Shown here: positions 15,947 through 23,775 of the stretch, piece after piece
Position numbering within the stretch: the first letter of the stretch is position 1
Layout of the letters: each line of letters opens with the position of its first letter
NCBI RefSeq assembly: GCF_004963255.1
Contig: NZ_SUGA01000049.1
Span: 1 to 35,261 of the forward strand
Direction: 5' to 3'
DNA length: 35,261 nt
DNA from: Mesorhizobium sp.
Lineage (GTDB): Bacteria > Pseudomonadota > Alphaproteobacteria > Rhizobiales > Rhizobiaceae
Program-made: the position numbers and the translations under genes
Notes under the pieces: model-generated
What the model was told of the DNA's origin: nothing
What the model saw: only the letters and a program-made list of their open reading frames with translations
Database searches by the model: none

Positions 15947-16957
15947 CTACCAATCCAGCCCGAACACCAATTTGCCGAAATGCAGGCCGCCGGCCGCCAT
16001 GTGGGTATAGGCCTCGGTCGCCTCATTTTGCGAGAACACCTTGTCGACGACCGGCTCGATCCGGGCGGCGCCGATGGCGCGGGCGGCGTCCTTGAGGTCG
16101 GACACCGATCCGGTGTTGTTGCCCACCACCTTCAGCGCCTTGATGATGATCGGCAGCAGGTTGACCGTCGCCTCGGCGCCGGTGACGAAGCCGATGGTGA
16201 ACAGCGTGCCGCCGGGCGCGGTGGCGTTGACCGCGCGGGCGAAGGTGGCGGCGCCACCGGTCTCGACGACGAGGTCGGCGCCGAGGCCGTCGGTCAGCCC
16301 CAGCACCGTGCCGTCCCAGTCCGGCGTCGAGCGGTAGTTGATCAGGTGATCGGCGCCGAGCGCCTTGGCGCGCTCCAGCTTCTCATCGGAAGACGAGGTG
16401 ATGATCACGGTGGCGCCGGCCGCCTTGGCAAGCTGCAGCGTGAAGATCGAGACGCCGCCGGTGCCGAGCAGCACGACGACGGAGCCCGGTCCGACATCGG
16501 CGACGCGGAGCGCGTTCCAAGCGGTGGTGCCGGCGATGGGCAGCGTGGAGGCCGCCTCGAAGGAGAGATGCGCCGGCACCGGCACGACCGAATTGGCGGG
16601 GAGCGCAACATATTCGGCGAGCGATCCGGGCAGCGAGATGCCGCGCATCTGCCTCATCTCGTAGGGCCGCGGCCGGCCGCCGATCCATCGCGGCTTGGCA
16701 TGGGCGACGACGCGGTCGCCAACGGCCAACGTGGTCACGCCCTCGCCGAGCGCAACGATCTCGCCGGCGCCGTCGGCGACGGGTATGAGCGGAAAGACCG
16801 GTCCAGGATAGTTGCCGCTCGCCACGGCGACGTCGACGAAATTCAGGCTCGCCGCCCGCTGGCGGATCAGCACTTCGCCGCGCTGCGGTTCGGGCGTGGC
16901 GACGCTGGCGGCGCGGAAGGCGTCGAGCCTGGGCTGGGTGAGTTCGATGGTTTTCAT
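15947..16957 (-). CDS. Zinc-independent MDR-family alcohol dehydrogenase/quinone oxidoreductase
   Basis: This 336-residue medium-chain dehydrogenase/reductase has an N-terminal GroES-like domain (about 1-130, with AASLNFVDVAVASGNYPGP and GDRVVAHAKPRW) and a Rossmann domain (about 130-290). The nucleotide-binding fingerprint appears as VVVLLGTGGVSIFTLQLAKAAG. The catalytic and structural zinc cysteines of true zinc alcohol dehydrogenases are absent, so it is closer to quinone oxidoreductase-like enzymes, using NADPH. The substrate is unknown. The ATG at 16957 has CGGAG about 8 bases upstream; the open frame runs on to 17065 but would overlap the divergent LysR start. The adjacent LysR gene probably controls it. 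Confidence 0.87.
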   Translation of the reverse strand: MKTIELTQPRLDAFRAASVATPEPQRGEVLIRQRAASLNFVDVAVASGNYPGPVFPLIPVADGAGEIVALGEGVTTLAVGDRVVAHAKPRWIGGRPRPYEMRQMRGISLPGSLAEYVALPANSVVPVPAHLSFEAASTLPIAGTTAWNALRVADVGPGSVVVLLGTGGVSIFTLQLAKAAGATVIITSSSDEKLERAKALGADHLINYRSTPDWDGTVLGLTDGLGADLVVETGGAATFARAVNATAPGGTLFTIGFVTGAEATVNLLPIIIKALKVVGNNTGSVSDLKDAARAIGAARIEPVVDKVFSQNEATEAYTHMAAGGLHFGKLVFGLDW

Positions 16958-17034
16958 GGCTTCACTCCGTGGGGTCGATTGATCGGGGTTGAGTGAACCT
17001 ATCTGCTGCGCTATGCCTCGATAATTGTCGGCTT

Positions 17035-17053
17035 TTGCATTTGAGTATTGCAA
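17035..17053. promoter_or_regulatory. Possible LysR site between dehydrogenase and lysR genes
   Basis: TTGCA (17035-17039) and TGCAA (17049-17053) form a short inverted repeat with a 9-base spacer just before the LysR ATG, in the only AT-rich part of the 99-base divergent intergenic region. Short and unproven as a LysR box. Confidence 0.3.
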
Positions 17054-17056
17054 GCC

Positions 17057-17986
17057 ATGCAGCAATCAGTCGAACCCGCCGCCCTTGCCGAAATGGCCGC
17101 CTTCGCGGCCGTTGCCGAGGCGCGCTCCTTCACGCGGGCGGCGGCGTCGGTCGGGCGCGACGCCACCATCCTGTCGCGCCGGCTGCAATCGCTGGAAGAG
17201 CGGCTGGGGGTGCGGCTGCTGCACCGCACGACGCGCAGCGTGTCGCTGACCGAGGCGGGCGCGGAATTCCTGGTGCGCGTGCGCGCCATCCTGGCTTCTG
17301 TCGACGAGGCCGAGGCCGCCGCCTCCGCCCATGCCGGCGGCCGGCCGCGCGGGCTGCTCAGGCTGGCGCTGCCCGGCACGTTCGGGCGCATGTGGATAGC
17401 CCCGTTCCTGCCCCAGTTCCTCGCCGAGTTCCCGGAATTGCGCATCGAAGCCGAATTCTCCAACCGTTTCGCCGATCTCGTCGCCGAGAATTTCGACGTT
17501 GCCGTCCGGCTGGGCAGCCTCGAGGATTCACGCCTGGTGGCGCGCAAGGTGGCGACGCGGCGCCGGCTTCTCTGCGCCGCCCCGTCCTACCTCGCCCGAA
17601 GGGGCAGGCCGGAAACGCCGCAGGCGCTCCTTCAGCATTCCTGCCTCGGCTTCACCGGCTTCCAGACCTTTCCGGTCTGGGAGATGACCGACCGCGAGGG
17701 CCGGCGCGTGCGCGTCGAGGTTTCCGGGCCGCTCACCAGCGACGACGCCGAGGTGCTGGTCGAGGCCGCCGTGCAAGGCGTCGGCCTGATGATGAGCACG
17801 GACTGGCTGGTCGGGCGCGAGATTGCCGACGGCAGACTGGTGCCGATCCTGGAGGACTGGACGCTGGCCGACGAGGGCGCGGTCTATGTCGTCACGCCCT
17901 CAGCCAAGGGCCAGGCCGCCAAGACCCGCGCCTTCGCCGACTGGATTGGCAAGCGATTTTCGCCCGAGCCGCCCTGGCGGCGGTGA
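17057..17986 (+). CDS. LysR family transcriptional regulator
   Basis: This 309-residue regulator has an N-terminal winged helix-turn-helix (about 8-68): MAAFAAVAEARSFTRAAAS, then LSRRLQSLEERLGVRLLHRTTRSV and LTEAG, the standard LysR signature. The substrate-binding domain (about 90-300) includes RGLLRLALPGTFGRMWIAPFLPQF and FDVAVRLGSLEDSRLVARKV, typical of the CrgA/DsdC-like LysR subgroup common beside oxidoreductase genes. The ATG at 17057 is used; TTG at 17048 adds three residues. It is divergent from the MDR dehydrogenase across a 99-base gap, so it probably regulates that gene and itself. Confidence 0.9.
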   Translation: MQQSVEPAALAEMAAFAAVAEARSFTRAAASVGRDATILSRRLQSLEERLGVRLLHRTTRSVSLTEAGAEFLVRVRAILASVDEAEAAASAHAGGRPRGLLRLALPGTFGRMWIAPFLPQFLAEFPELRIEAEFSNRFADLVAENFDVAVRLGSLEDSRLVARKVATRRRLLCAAPSYLARRGRPETPQALLQHSCLGFTGFQTFPVWEMTDREGRRVRVEVSGPLTSDDAEVLVEAAVQGVGLMMSTDWLVGREIADGRLVPILEDWTLADEGAVYVVTPSAKGQAAKTRAFADWIGKRFSPEPPWRR

Positions 17987-18119
17987 GCAGGCAACTTCGA
18001 GATGTCGGCGGAAAACCTGAGCGGGTGATCAAGGCATTCAGGGAACTATGAGCAAAAAATTGGCAGCCTGGCGACATGCCGGCTAAACTGTTCACCCGCT
18101 CACGCAAGAGGCAAGGCTC

Positions 18120-18503
18120 ATGTCCACGACTGTAAATGTCCGCTACATGGTCAACGATGTCGAAGAGGCCCTCACCTGGTACACGAAACATCTGGGCTTC
18201 ACTCAGCTTTCGAACCAGGCGCCGGCCTTCGCGGATGTCTCGAAGGGAGCGCTTCGGCTGCTCCTCAGCGGTCCGACCAGTTCGGCGGGCAGGCCGATGC
18301 CCGATGGCGAGCGGCCGGGCCCAGGGGGCTGGAACCGCATCCACCTGATCGTCGAGGATATCGCGGCGGAGGTCGCCCGGCTGCGGGCGGCGGGCGTCAG
18401 CTTCCGCAATGACATCGTGACCGGGCCGGGCGGCTCGCAAATCCTGCTTGTCGATCCTTCCGGCAATCTGGTGGAATTGTTCCAGCCGGCCAAGGCCCGG
18501 TGA
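18120..18503 (+). CDS. Small VOC/glyoxalase-fold protein
   Basis: This 127-residue single-module vicinal-oxygen-chelate protein starts STTVNVRYMVNDVEEALTWYTKHLGF, the normal first beta-alpha unit, and ends ILLVDPSGNLVELFQPA, the normal last strands. Metal-site residues include the closing Glu (LVELF) and a His in NRIHLIVED. It would work as a dimer. The group includes glyoxalases, fosfomycin/bleomycin resistance proteins and dioxygenases; nothing here selects one. AAGAGGCAAGG precedes the ATG. It is separated by 133 bases from the LysR gene, with no overlap or coupling. Confidence 0.85.
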   Translation: MSTTVNVRYMVNDVEEALTWYTKHLGFTQLSNQAPAFADVSKGALRLLLSGPTSSAGRPMPDGERPGPGGWNRIHLIVEDIAAEVARLRAAGVSFRNDIVTGPGGSQILLVDPSGNLVELFQPAKAR

Positions 18504-18571
18504 CCTCAACTCGTCTCGCCCGTTCTCGCCAATCCCTGTATGATCCACCGCATCACGAGGGGGGAGCGATC

Positions 18572-19057
18572 ATGAAACGCGGGCTGGCAACACTCATCCT
18601 GGCACTTTTCACCACCCTCCCCGCCCAGGCCGCGTCCTGCTCGTGGTCGGCCAGGATGGAAGAGGACGAGGGCGGCAGCGTGATGATGGCCTCGGTCTGC
18701 GGCGGGCCGAAGGGCGACGCGCATCTGATGCTCGCCTGTTTCGGCAAGCCGGTGCTGAGCTACGATCTCGGTGCCGCGGGCGGACAGCTGGAGCCCGGCA
18801 TCAGCGGCTCCTTCACCTTCAAGGCCGGCGACAAGAGCCTGACGAAGAAGCTCGAGCTGGAGGCGATGTACAACTACTTCACCACCGAGCTCTCCGGCCC
18901 CGCCGACCCGCTGCTTTCGCTGCTGCGCGGCAAGGGCAACGTGACGGTGAGCGCCGACAAGTATGGCGCGGCGACGTTTCCGCTGAAGGGCTCGGGCGCT
19001 GCGATTGGCAAGGTGCTGGCCGAGTGCGGCAAGGGTTCGGGCGGCGAGGCCGATTGA
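18572..19057 (+). CDS. Secreted hypothetical protein with cysteine pairs
   Basis: This 161-residue protein has a clear Sec signal peptide: MKRGLATLILALFTTLPAQA followed by a cleavage site near residue 20. The mature part begins ASCSWSARMEEDEGG and contains four Cys (in SCSW, SVCGG, LACFGK and AECGKG), consistent with two periplasmic disulfides. The rest looks beta-rich and ends in a short Gly/Ser tail. No family is recognised. GAGGGGGGAGCGATC precedes the ATG, giving a strong ribosome site, so the open frame from 18500 is not used. The gene converges on the diguanylate cyclase gene with 21 bases between stops. Confidence 0.75.
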   Translation: MKRGLATLILALFTTLPAQAASCSWSARMEEDEGGSVMMASVCGGPKGDAHLMLACFGKPVLSYDLGAAGGQLEPGISGSFTFKAGDKSLTKKLELEAMYNYFTTELSGPADPLLSLLRGKGNVTVSADKYGAATFPLKGSGAAIGKVLAECGKGSGGEAD

Positions 19058-19078
19058 CGCCTGTTCCGCCGCGCTTGA

Positions 19079-21004
19079 TCACGCCTTGCGCGGAAGCGGA
19101 ATGGGCTGGAAGCCGACGTCCGGCTCGGCCAGCCGCGTGGCGTCGCGCCCGCTTGCCTTGGCGGCGTAGAGCGCCTTGTCCGCCTGGAGAAGCAGGCTCG
19201 TCGGATTGTGGCGAGCGGCGGGGCCGCTGATGGCGATGCCGACGCTGATGGTGACGATCTTGCGCTCGCTGCGGTCATGTTTCAGCGCCCGCTCGCGCAC
19301 CGCGGCGCGCAGATCGTCGGCAACGCGGATCGCGCCGGCGGCCGAAGCCTCCGACAGGATGACCGCAAACTCCTCGCCGCCATAACGCGCCACGAAATCG
19401 GCCGAGCGCGTGCGCTGGCGCAGGCAATCGGCGATCTGACGCAGGCACTCGTCTCCGGCGAGGTGACCGTAACGGTCGTTATAGGCCTTGAAGGAGTCGA
19501 CATCGATCAAGAGCAGCGCGAATTCCCGGTCGGATTGGCTCGCATCCGCAACGACGCCGGCCAGCTTCTGATCGAAGGCGCGACGGTTGCCGACGCCAAG
19601 CAGCGGATCGGTGTTGGCAAGCTGCGCCAGCTGGTTGCTGAGCGTGGTCAGTTCTCCCTCGGTGCTCTTGATCTCGGTAATGTCGGAGACGACCACAAGC
19701 GCCAGGCCTGCCTCTGTTGGCCTTGTCCGCAACATCAGCCAGCGGCCGTCGAAAAGCTTGATCTGCTGCTCGCCCGGCGTGCGCAGCGCGCCGACCACAT
19801 TGTCTATCCACTCCCGTTCGTGACCCTTGGGAATTCCCACCTGCTCTCCGGTCACCGTCACGGCTTCGAGGATGTCGCGCAGTCTTGTGCCGGGAACGCG
19901 CAGGTCGCCGGTGAGCGGAAAGAAATCCCGGTATCGCTCATTGCAGAAGATCAGCATTCCTTCGGCATTGAACATGGCCAATCCGTCCGACATTTCCGAC
20001 AACGCGTAAGAAAGCTGGTTCTTGGCTTCAAGCAATGCCTGTTCGAGCTGCTTGTGCGCCGTGACGTCGCGCGTGACGCCGACGAGCCCGATGATGTTGC
20101 CCTCGACATCGCGCACGGGCGTCTTCGAGGTGGAGAACCAACGGAGATTGCCCTTCGCATTGGGGACCTGCTCCTCGAAATCGGCCATCCCCTCGCCCGT
20201 TTCCAGCATTCGCTGCTCGAGCTCAAAGAGGGTCTGGGCGCGCGCAGGGTCCGCTATGTCGAAGTCGGTCTTGCCCGTCATCTGGACTGGATGCTCGTAG
20301 CCATGGAAGGCGGCGACGGACTGGTTCACGGCGACGAACTGGCCGCGCGTGTTTTTGACGTAGTAGAAGTCCGGCGCCTGGGCGACCGCGGCGCGCAGCA
20401 GATCGCGCTCCTTGGTGACAAGCTGCGTGTGCAGCACGACGAGGCCGGCCACGGCGGTTGCCGCCATATTGAGCGCGATGAGCGGCAGCACAAGGCGCGC
20501 GTCGATAACGGGGGCGGCCGTCTGCGGCAGGATCGAGATCGGCGCCAGTCCGGACAGGCCAACGCAGACCGCAAACGCCAGCACTTGCCAGGCGCGCGTC
20601 TGGCGACGCCCGATGATGCGGTTGGCAAGAACGCCGGCGGCGAACGCCACCGCAATGCCGACCAGTCCGGCAGTGAGGCCTTGGCCGCCGATGGCGATGC
20701 GATATCCCAGCGGAAAGGCGGCGGCCACCAATGCGCCGGGCAGGCCGGCGAACAGGCCGGCCGTCGCAACCAGCGACGTCCTGAGATCCAGCAGGACGCC
20801 CGGCCGAATCTCGACGGTCAACAGCATGGAGGCCATCGCGCCCCAGCCCATGATGCAGCCGAAGACAAGCAGCCTGAATTTTTGCGAGCGTCCCTCAAGC
20901 CAGGGCTGCACGTAGTTCCAGCCGGAAACGAACAGCGCCACCGCAGCCAGATTTGCCGTAAGGTGTTGCCACATGACGCCGATACCGACCTCCGATCGGG
21001 TCAT
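19079..21004 (-). CDS. Membrane-bound diguanylate cyclase: 5TM-PAS-PAS-GGDEF
   Basis: This 641-residue inner-membrane signalling enzyme should make cyclic di-GMP from GTP. The N-terminal 190 residues hold about six hydrophobic segments with the LytS-like 5TM receptor pattern (VEIRPGVLLDLRTSLVATAG, GLPGALVAAAFPLGYRIAIG). Two PAS domains follow (about 200-320 with VKNTRGQFVAVNQ, and about 330-450 with MFNAEGMLIFCNERY). The GGDEF domain (about 470-635) has NTDPLLGVGNRRAF, the active GGEEF at 542-546 and an RxxD inhibitory site (RSAD, 533-536), so feedback control by product is likely. The ATG at 21004 is chosen; the frame upstream to 21211 has no membrane or domain content. The signal sensed is unknown. 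Confidence 0.9.
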   Translation of the reverse strand: MTRSEVGIGVMWQHLTANLAAVALFVSGWNYVQPWLEGRSQKFRLLVFGCIMGWGAMASMLLTVEIRPGVLLDLRTSLVATAGLFAGLPGALVAAAFPLGYRIAIGGQGLTAGLVGIAVAFAAGVLANRIIGRRQTRAWQVLAFAVCVGLSGLAPISILPQTAAPVIDARLVLPLIALNMAATAVAGLVVLHTQLVTKERDLLRAAVAQAPDFYYVKNTRGQFVAVNQSVAAFHGYEHPVQMTGKTDFDIADPARAQTLFELEQRMLETGEGMADFEEQVPNAKGNLRWFSTSKTPVRDVEGNIIGLVGVTRDVTAHKQLEQALLEAKNQLSYALSEMSDGLAMFNAEGMLIFCNERYRDFFPLTGDLRVPGTRLRDILEAVTVTGEQVGIPKGHEREWIDNVVGALRTPGEQQIKLFDGRWLMLRTRPTEAGLALVVVSDITEIKSTEGELTTLSNQLAQLANTDPLLGVGNRRAFDQKLAGVVADASQSDREFALLLIDVDSFKAYNDRYGHLAGDECLRQIADCLRQRTRSADFVARYGGEEFAVILSEASAAGAIRVADDLRAAVRERALKHDRSERKIVTISVGIAISGPAARHNPTSLLLQADKALYAAKASGRDATRLAEPDVGFQPIPLPRKA

Positions 21005-21239
21005 TAAAAGCACCTGAAAAGTTGTTTCCGGGTTAAGGCCGCCACGCAAGGCGGTTCCCGGTCGCGCGCCATGGCGAATCCCTCGGCTTCGCACCATATG
21101 ACTCCCTGCCGGCGTCGATTGTCCTCGCGACAAGCGTGATCGATCCCAGACATGCCGGCCAGGCGGTCCATCCAGGGCCGCCGACGCTCCTCGCGAGGCC
21201 CGTTGCGGCATCGCGCGACCCCAAAAGGCCGCGACAAGG

Positions 21240-21479
21240 AGCTATTTCGAAGCGCGCGTGATCCTGGGTTCCGCGGAAGCGGAAGTCGCGGCGAAGTTCG
21301 TGGAGGCGGCCACCACCTATGCCGACCATCCGGCCGCACTTCAGCTGCGCGCCATGAACATCATCTACGAGACGACCAAGGAACGCGGCGCCACCATCCT
21401 GATCCCGACCGGGCTGGTGGACAGCCTCAACCCAGCGGCGGCGCTGGTTCAGGCCGGCGTGCTGAAAAGCGCGGCGTAG
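21240..21479 (+). pseudogene. C-terminal remnant of an SPFH/Band 7 (stomatin-like) protein
   Basis: The frame FEARVILGSAEAEVAAKFVE, then LQLRAMNIIYETTKERGA and TILIPTGLVDSLNP, is the C-terminal end of SPFH-domain (stomatin/prohibitin-like) membrane proteases' partner proteins, which normally exceed 250 residues. Only about 75 residues remain; the preceding codons do not continue the family, and no ribosome site fits the GTG at 21258. It still has its terminator downstream (21504-21546). The N-terminal membrane anchor and SPFH domain are lost, so this is a truncated, probably dead gene. Confidence 0.7.
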
Positions 21480-21503
21480 TCAGTCGCCAGGCCATGAGAA
21501 CTC

Positions 21504-21546
21504 GGTCCGGCTCGCCCGCCATGGGGCATGAGCCGGACCAGATTTT
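21504..21546 (+). terminator. Intrinsic terminator after the SPFH remnant
   Basis: GGTCCGGCTC (21504-21513) pairs perfectly with GAGCCGGACC (21530-21539), followed by AGATTTTT. This is a strong rho-independent terminator for plus-strand transcription. It lies between the SPFH remnant and the convergent His-rich protein gene. Confidence 0.8.
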
Positions 21547-21564
21547 TCAACGATAGATGGAAAC

Positions 21565-21876
21565 TCAGTAGTCGGATCCGCTCTCGACGACGACCGGACG
21601 GTGGTGGTGCCGGTGGCCGATCGAACCCGTGACGACCACCGTGTCGTCGCGGCGGTGATGGCGGTGACGCCAGCCGCGCTCGCCATTGTCATAAAAGGCG
21701 ACCGTGCCGTGGCGGCGGTGGTGAAGACGGTGGCCCTCGTCGTTGATGACGACCGCCGGGCGGTGGTGATAATAATGCCTGTGATGCGTCCTGATGACGA
21801 CATCGGCCTCGGCCGCGGAAGCGACGGCGGGTGCGGCGACACAGAGCGCCAGGGCAGCAAGAAGCACTGTTTTCAT
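21565..21876 (-). CDS. Secreted His/Arg-rich small protein
   Basis: This 103-residue protein has a signal peptide (MKTVLLAALALCVAAPAVASA, shown only to its cleavage region) and a mature part with clusters of His, Arg and Tyr: THHRHYYHHRPAVV, RLHHRRHG, GWRHRHHRRDD and GHRHHHRP. There are no cysteines. Such His-rich periplasmic proteins could bind divalent metal, but that is inference. The start at 21876 is placed at the signal peptide; the longer frame to 21903 is not supported. A near-consensus EcfG-type promoter (21918-21942) lies upstream. Compositionally it resembles the two Tyr/His-rich proteins at 34146 and 34695. Confidence 0.75.
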   Translation of the reverse strand: MKTVLLAALALCVAAPAVASAAEADVVIRTHHRHYYHHRPAVVINDEGHRLHHRRHGTVAFYDNGERGWRHRHHRRDDTVVVTGSIGHRHHHRPVVVESGSDY

Positions 21877-21917
21877 TGCTCTATTCCTAATTCCTGAATT
21901 CATCCCTTCGCCGGATA

Positions 21918-21942
21918 AACCGACGCCCGCCGCTTTGGTTCC
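21918..21942 (-). promoter_or_regulatory. Near-consensus EcfG-type promoter for the His-rich protein
   Basis: On the minus strand GGAAC is followed after 16 bases by GGTT rather than CGTT. Spacing and distance to the ATG at 21876 (about 40 bases) fit, but one -10 base differs from the consensus. Confidence 0.4.
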
Positions 21943-22004
21943 CGCCCGGGTTGCGTCGCGGCGCGGGACCGCGGCAGGCGCAAACGCACAGCCGGCGGCA
22001 AGGC

Positions 22005-22199
22005 TCAGCTTTCGCGCCGGCGCCGCAGCGCCATATAGCGCAGGTAGGTCGCGGCGGCGGCGTCGCAGGCGCGGCGACCGGGGCCGTTGGCCTCGATCAT
22101 CGTCTTGGCGAGCCGCGGCGGCAGGCCGTATTTGCTGGCGAAGAACGCCGGCTCGTAGGGTTGGTCGTCCACATCGTCTGTCGGTCTATCAAGATTCAT
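22005..22199 (-). CDS. Small hypothetical protein, possibly DUF3606-like
   Basis: This 64-residue soluble protein has an acidic N-terminus (MNLDRPTDDVDDQPYEP) and a helical remainder (FFASKYGLPPRLAKTMIEAN, then GPGRRACDAAAATYLRYM). The 'kyGlp...l..ai..nGp....a..YL' layout recalls DUF3606 small proteins of rhizobia, but similarity is weak. GGGAGCAGAC before the ATG is a good ribosome site. It is upstream of the His-rich gene on the same strand, with a 128-base gap containing a separate promoter candidate, and is divergent from the stress-promoter operon at 22413. Confidence 0.65.
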   Translation of the reverse strand: MNLDRPTDDVDDQPYEPAFFASKYGLPPRLAKTMIEANGPGRRACDAAAATYLRYMALRRRRES

Positions 22200-22338
22200 G
22201 TCTGCTCCCTATCGACGGCGCGCGGAAATCGGCGCGCGTGCCAATGCGAAACCTTGACTTTGGTTGCCGCGCCCGGCCCTCTTCTCGCGCCCGTCCGACC
22301 TCAGTCCGACATCCCTTTGCGACCGTCGCCGGATCGGG

Positions 22339-22363
22339 GGAACGAAAGCCTTCCAGTCTCGTT
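22339..22363 (+). promoter_or_regulatory. EcfG-type promoter for the 32-aa/iron permease-like operon
   Basis: GGAAC (22339-22343), 16 bases, CGTT (22360-22363): a full match to the GGAAC-N16/17-CGTT consensus. Transcription would begin near 22370, about 43 bases before the ATG at 22413. Confidence 0.75.
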
Positions 22364-22412
22364 TGCCCGCGTGGAATTCGCGGCATGGCGCCCGCCAACA
22401 GGAGCAACGAAC

Positions 22413-22511
22413 ATGGACGATCGCAACAGTGTTCTGGAGGCGCGCTGGCTGCTGGCGGTGCCGGCATCGGTGCTGCTCACCGTGCTGGTAGCGGGCATGC
22501 TGCTCGGATAG
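22413..22511 (+). CDS. 32-residue single-span membrane peptide
   Basis: This tiny gene encodes MDDRNSVLEARWLLA and then a single hydrophobic stretch ending VLLTVLVAGMLLG, a probable inner-membrane anchor with an N-in acidic end. AGGAG lies 9-10 bases before the ATG. It is the first gene behind a consensus EcfG-type promoter and is followed after 7 bases by the low-affinity iron permease-like gene, so the two are almost certainly co-transcribed. It may be a small subunit or modulator of that membrane protein; no family is recognised. Confidence 0.65.
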   Translation: MDDRNSVLEARWLLAVPASVLLTVLVAGMLLG

Positions 22512-22518
22512 GCGGCCG

Positions 22519-22917
22519 ATGAACCGCCTGCTCTTCCGCATCGCCGATTTCCTGTCGCGGCCGCCCGGCTTCTACGCGATGCTTGCCGCCATGGTCGCCT
22601 GCACGCTGCTGGTGCCGTTCGGGCTTACAAATGTGGTGACCTATGCCCTGTCGGTGGCGGCCATCATCATCACCGGGGTGGTCCTCATCCAGGGCTACCG
22701 GGACACCGCCGCCATCCACGCCAAGCTCGACGAGATCGTCATTGCGCTGAAGCAGACGCGCAACGACGTGGTCGGGCTCGAACATGCCGAACCGCATGAG
22801 ATCAAGTCCAAGCTGATGGAGCTGGAGATCGAGGCCGGGCGCCTCGCGGCGTCAGAGGCGTTGAACGGCGCAAGAGATGAGGCCGGCGCCACAGTGGGTG
22901 GGGGTTCGTTGGGGTAG
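22519..22917 (+). CDS. Low-affinity iron permease family-like membrane protein
   Basis: This 132-residue protein has two TM segments (about 18-36 and 40-60) followed by a cytosolic helix. The segment VVLIQGYRDTAAIHAKLDEI and RNDVVGLEHAEPHEI match the conserved 'iQ...RD..AiqaKLdEl...a...lvgiE...eei' core of the low-affinity iron permease family (PF04120). Iron transport by bacterial members is not well proven, and the family's usual IQNTQNRD is reduced here to IQGYRDT. The Gly/Ala-rich tail is non-conserved. Coupled to the 32-residue peptide behind an EcfG-type promoter, it likely acts in envelope stress. Confidence 0.75.
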   Translation: MNRLLFRIADFLSRPPGFYAMLAAMVACTLLVPFGLTNVVTYALSVAAIIITGVVLIQGYRDTAAIHAKLDEIVIALKQTRNDVVGLEHAEPHEIKSKLMELEIEAGRLAASEALNGARDEAGATVGGGSLG

Positions 22918-23351
22918 CTGAGGCACCGGCCGAAGGCGGAATGGGCACCGCCGCCAGGCAAAGATAGGCCTCTCAGGCGGCGGCGAAATTACGCGATCGC
23001 GGAAGCGTCTCCAACCCAAAAGCCCTCCCGACGCGGCGGTATCGCGGCGGAACAAATGCTGGCCATGGCCGTTCTTGGGGATGCTCATGTTCGCCCCTCT
23101 CGATATGCACGGCGAAGCGCGCGCCGATCTCCACCGGGCCGCAAGGCTGTCGATGCTGCATGAGCGCGTGGTGAAGCGCTTCGAGAAGGTCGACCATTCG
23201 GCTGATGCCGTCGAGACGGCCGCAGACGCTTTCGTCGAGGCCACCCATCAGCCGACCATCATGGCCGATCCATCCAGGTCGGTCGGGAGGTCACAGATGA
23301 CGCCCGGCTGGACACTCGGGCTGTGAGTTCCCGAGAGGCCGCATGAAATGA
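22918..23351. other. 434-base stretch without a confident gene
   Basis: Two weak opposing frames exist: plus 23087-23326 (MFAPLDMHGEARADLHRAAR...) and minus 22973-23248. Neither has a well-spaced ribosome site or recognisable family content. The plus frame is slightly better, with GGGG upstream of ATGCTCATG. I see no RNA structure or promoter consensus. Confidence 0.4.
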
Positions 23352-23552
23352 TCAGTGGGGCCGCGCGTTGCGCGCCCTGATTATATCGCGCCTTCTCAAC
23401 TCGGCATATACCGCCTCGCGGTCCCCACGGTATCGCCCCAGCAATCTCATCGCCTCGTCGCGCTCCAGACGCCCGAGTTTCATCATAAAGCGAAGTTCAC
23501 GCTCAGGAATCAGAGGCTGAGCTTCCTGCCGCCGCCACCATGTTTCATTCAT
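23352..23552 (-). CDS. Small hypothetical protein (66 aa)
   Basis: This 66-residue, strongly charged and helical protein reads MNETWWRRQEAQPLIPERE, then LRFMMKLGRLERDEAMRLL and AELRRRDIIRARNARPH. GGGAGG lies 8 bases before the ATG. Residue pattern (RxxxExxMRLLGRYRGDREAVYAELRRR) suggests two amphipathic helices and possible nucleic-acid or protein contact through its Arg faces. No family is recognised. It is downstream of the DHA2 efflux gene on the same strand after a 223-base gap, so co-transcription is uncertain. Confidence 0.6.
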   Translation of the reverse strand: MNETWWRRQEAQPLIPERELRFMMKLGRLERDEAMRLLGRYRGDREAVYAELRRRDIIRARNARPH

Positions 23553-23775
23553 CGCTTCGGCCTCCCGCCACGCCCACTCGACAGTCCGGCGAAAGCGCTA
23601 CCCCGCCCTGCCCGGGGAGACGTTATAGACCATCCATGCGTTGGCCTGAGTGAGACTGCGCACACTTCTCAGTTCTGACATTTGCATTTGTTAACGGAGT
23701 CTCCCTTTCCTTCCCGCGGGGCATATCGCCTCGCGTCCGCATCCTTGTGTCACAGCGCAGGATGGGCTCCGGAGA

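Noticed and set aside
23075..23326. Plus-strand frame of 83 residues in the 22918-23351 gap
   Set aside because: No good ribosome spacing, no recognisable family and an overlapping minus-strand frame of equal quality; kept only as a remark on the gap.
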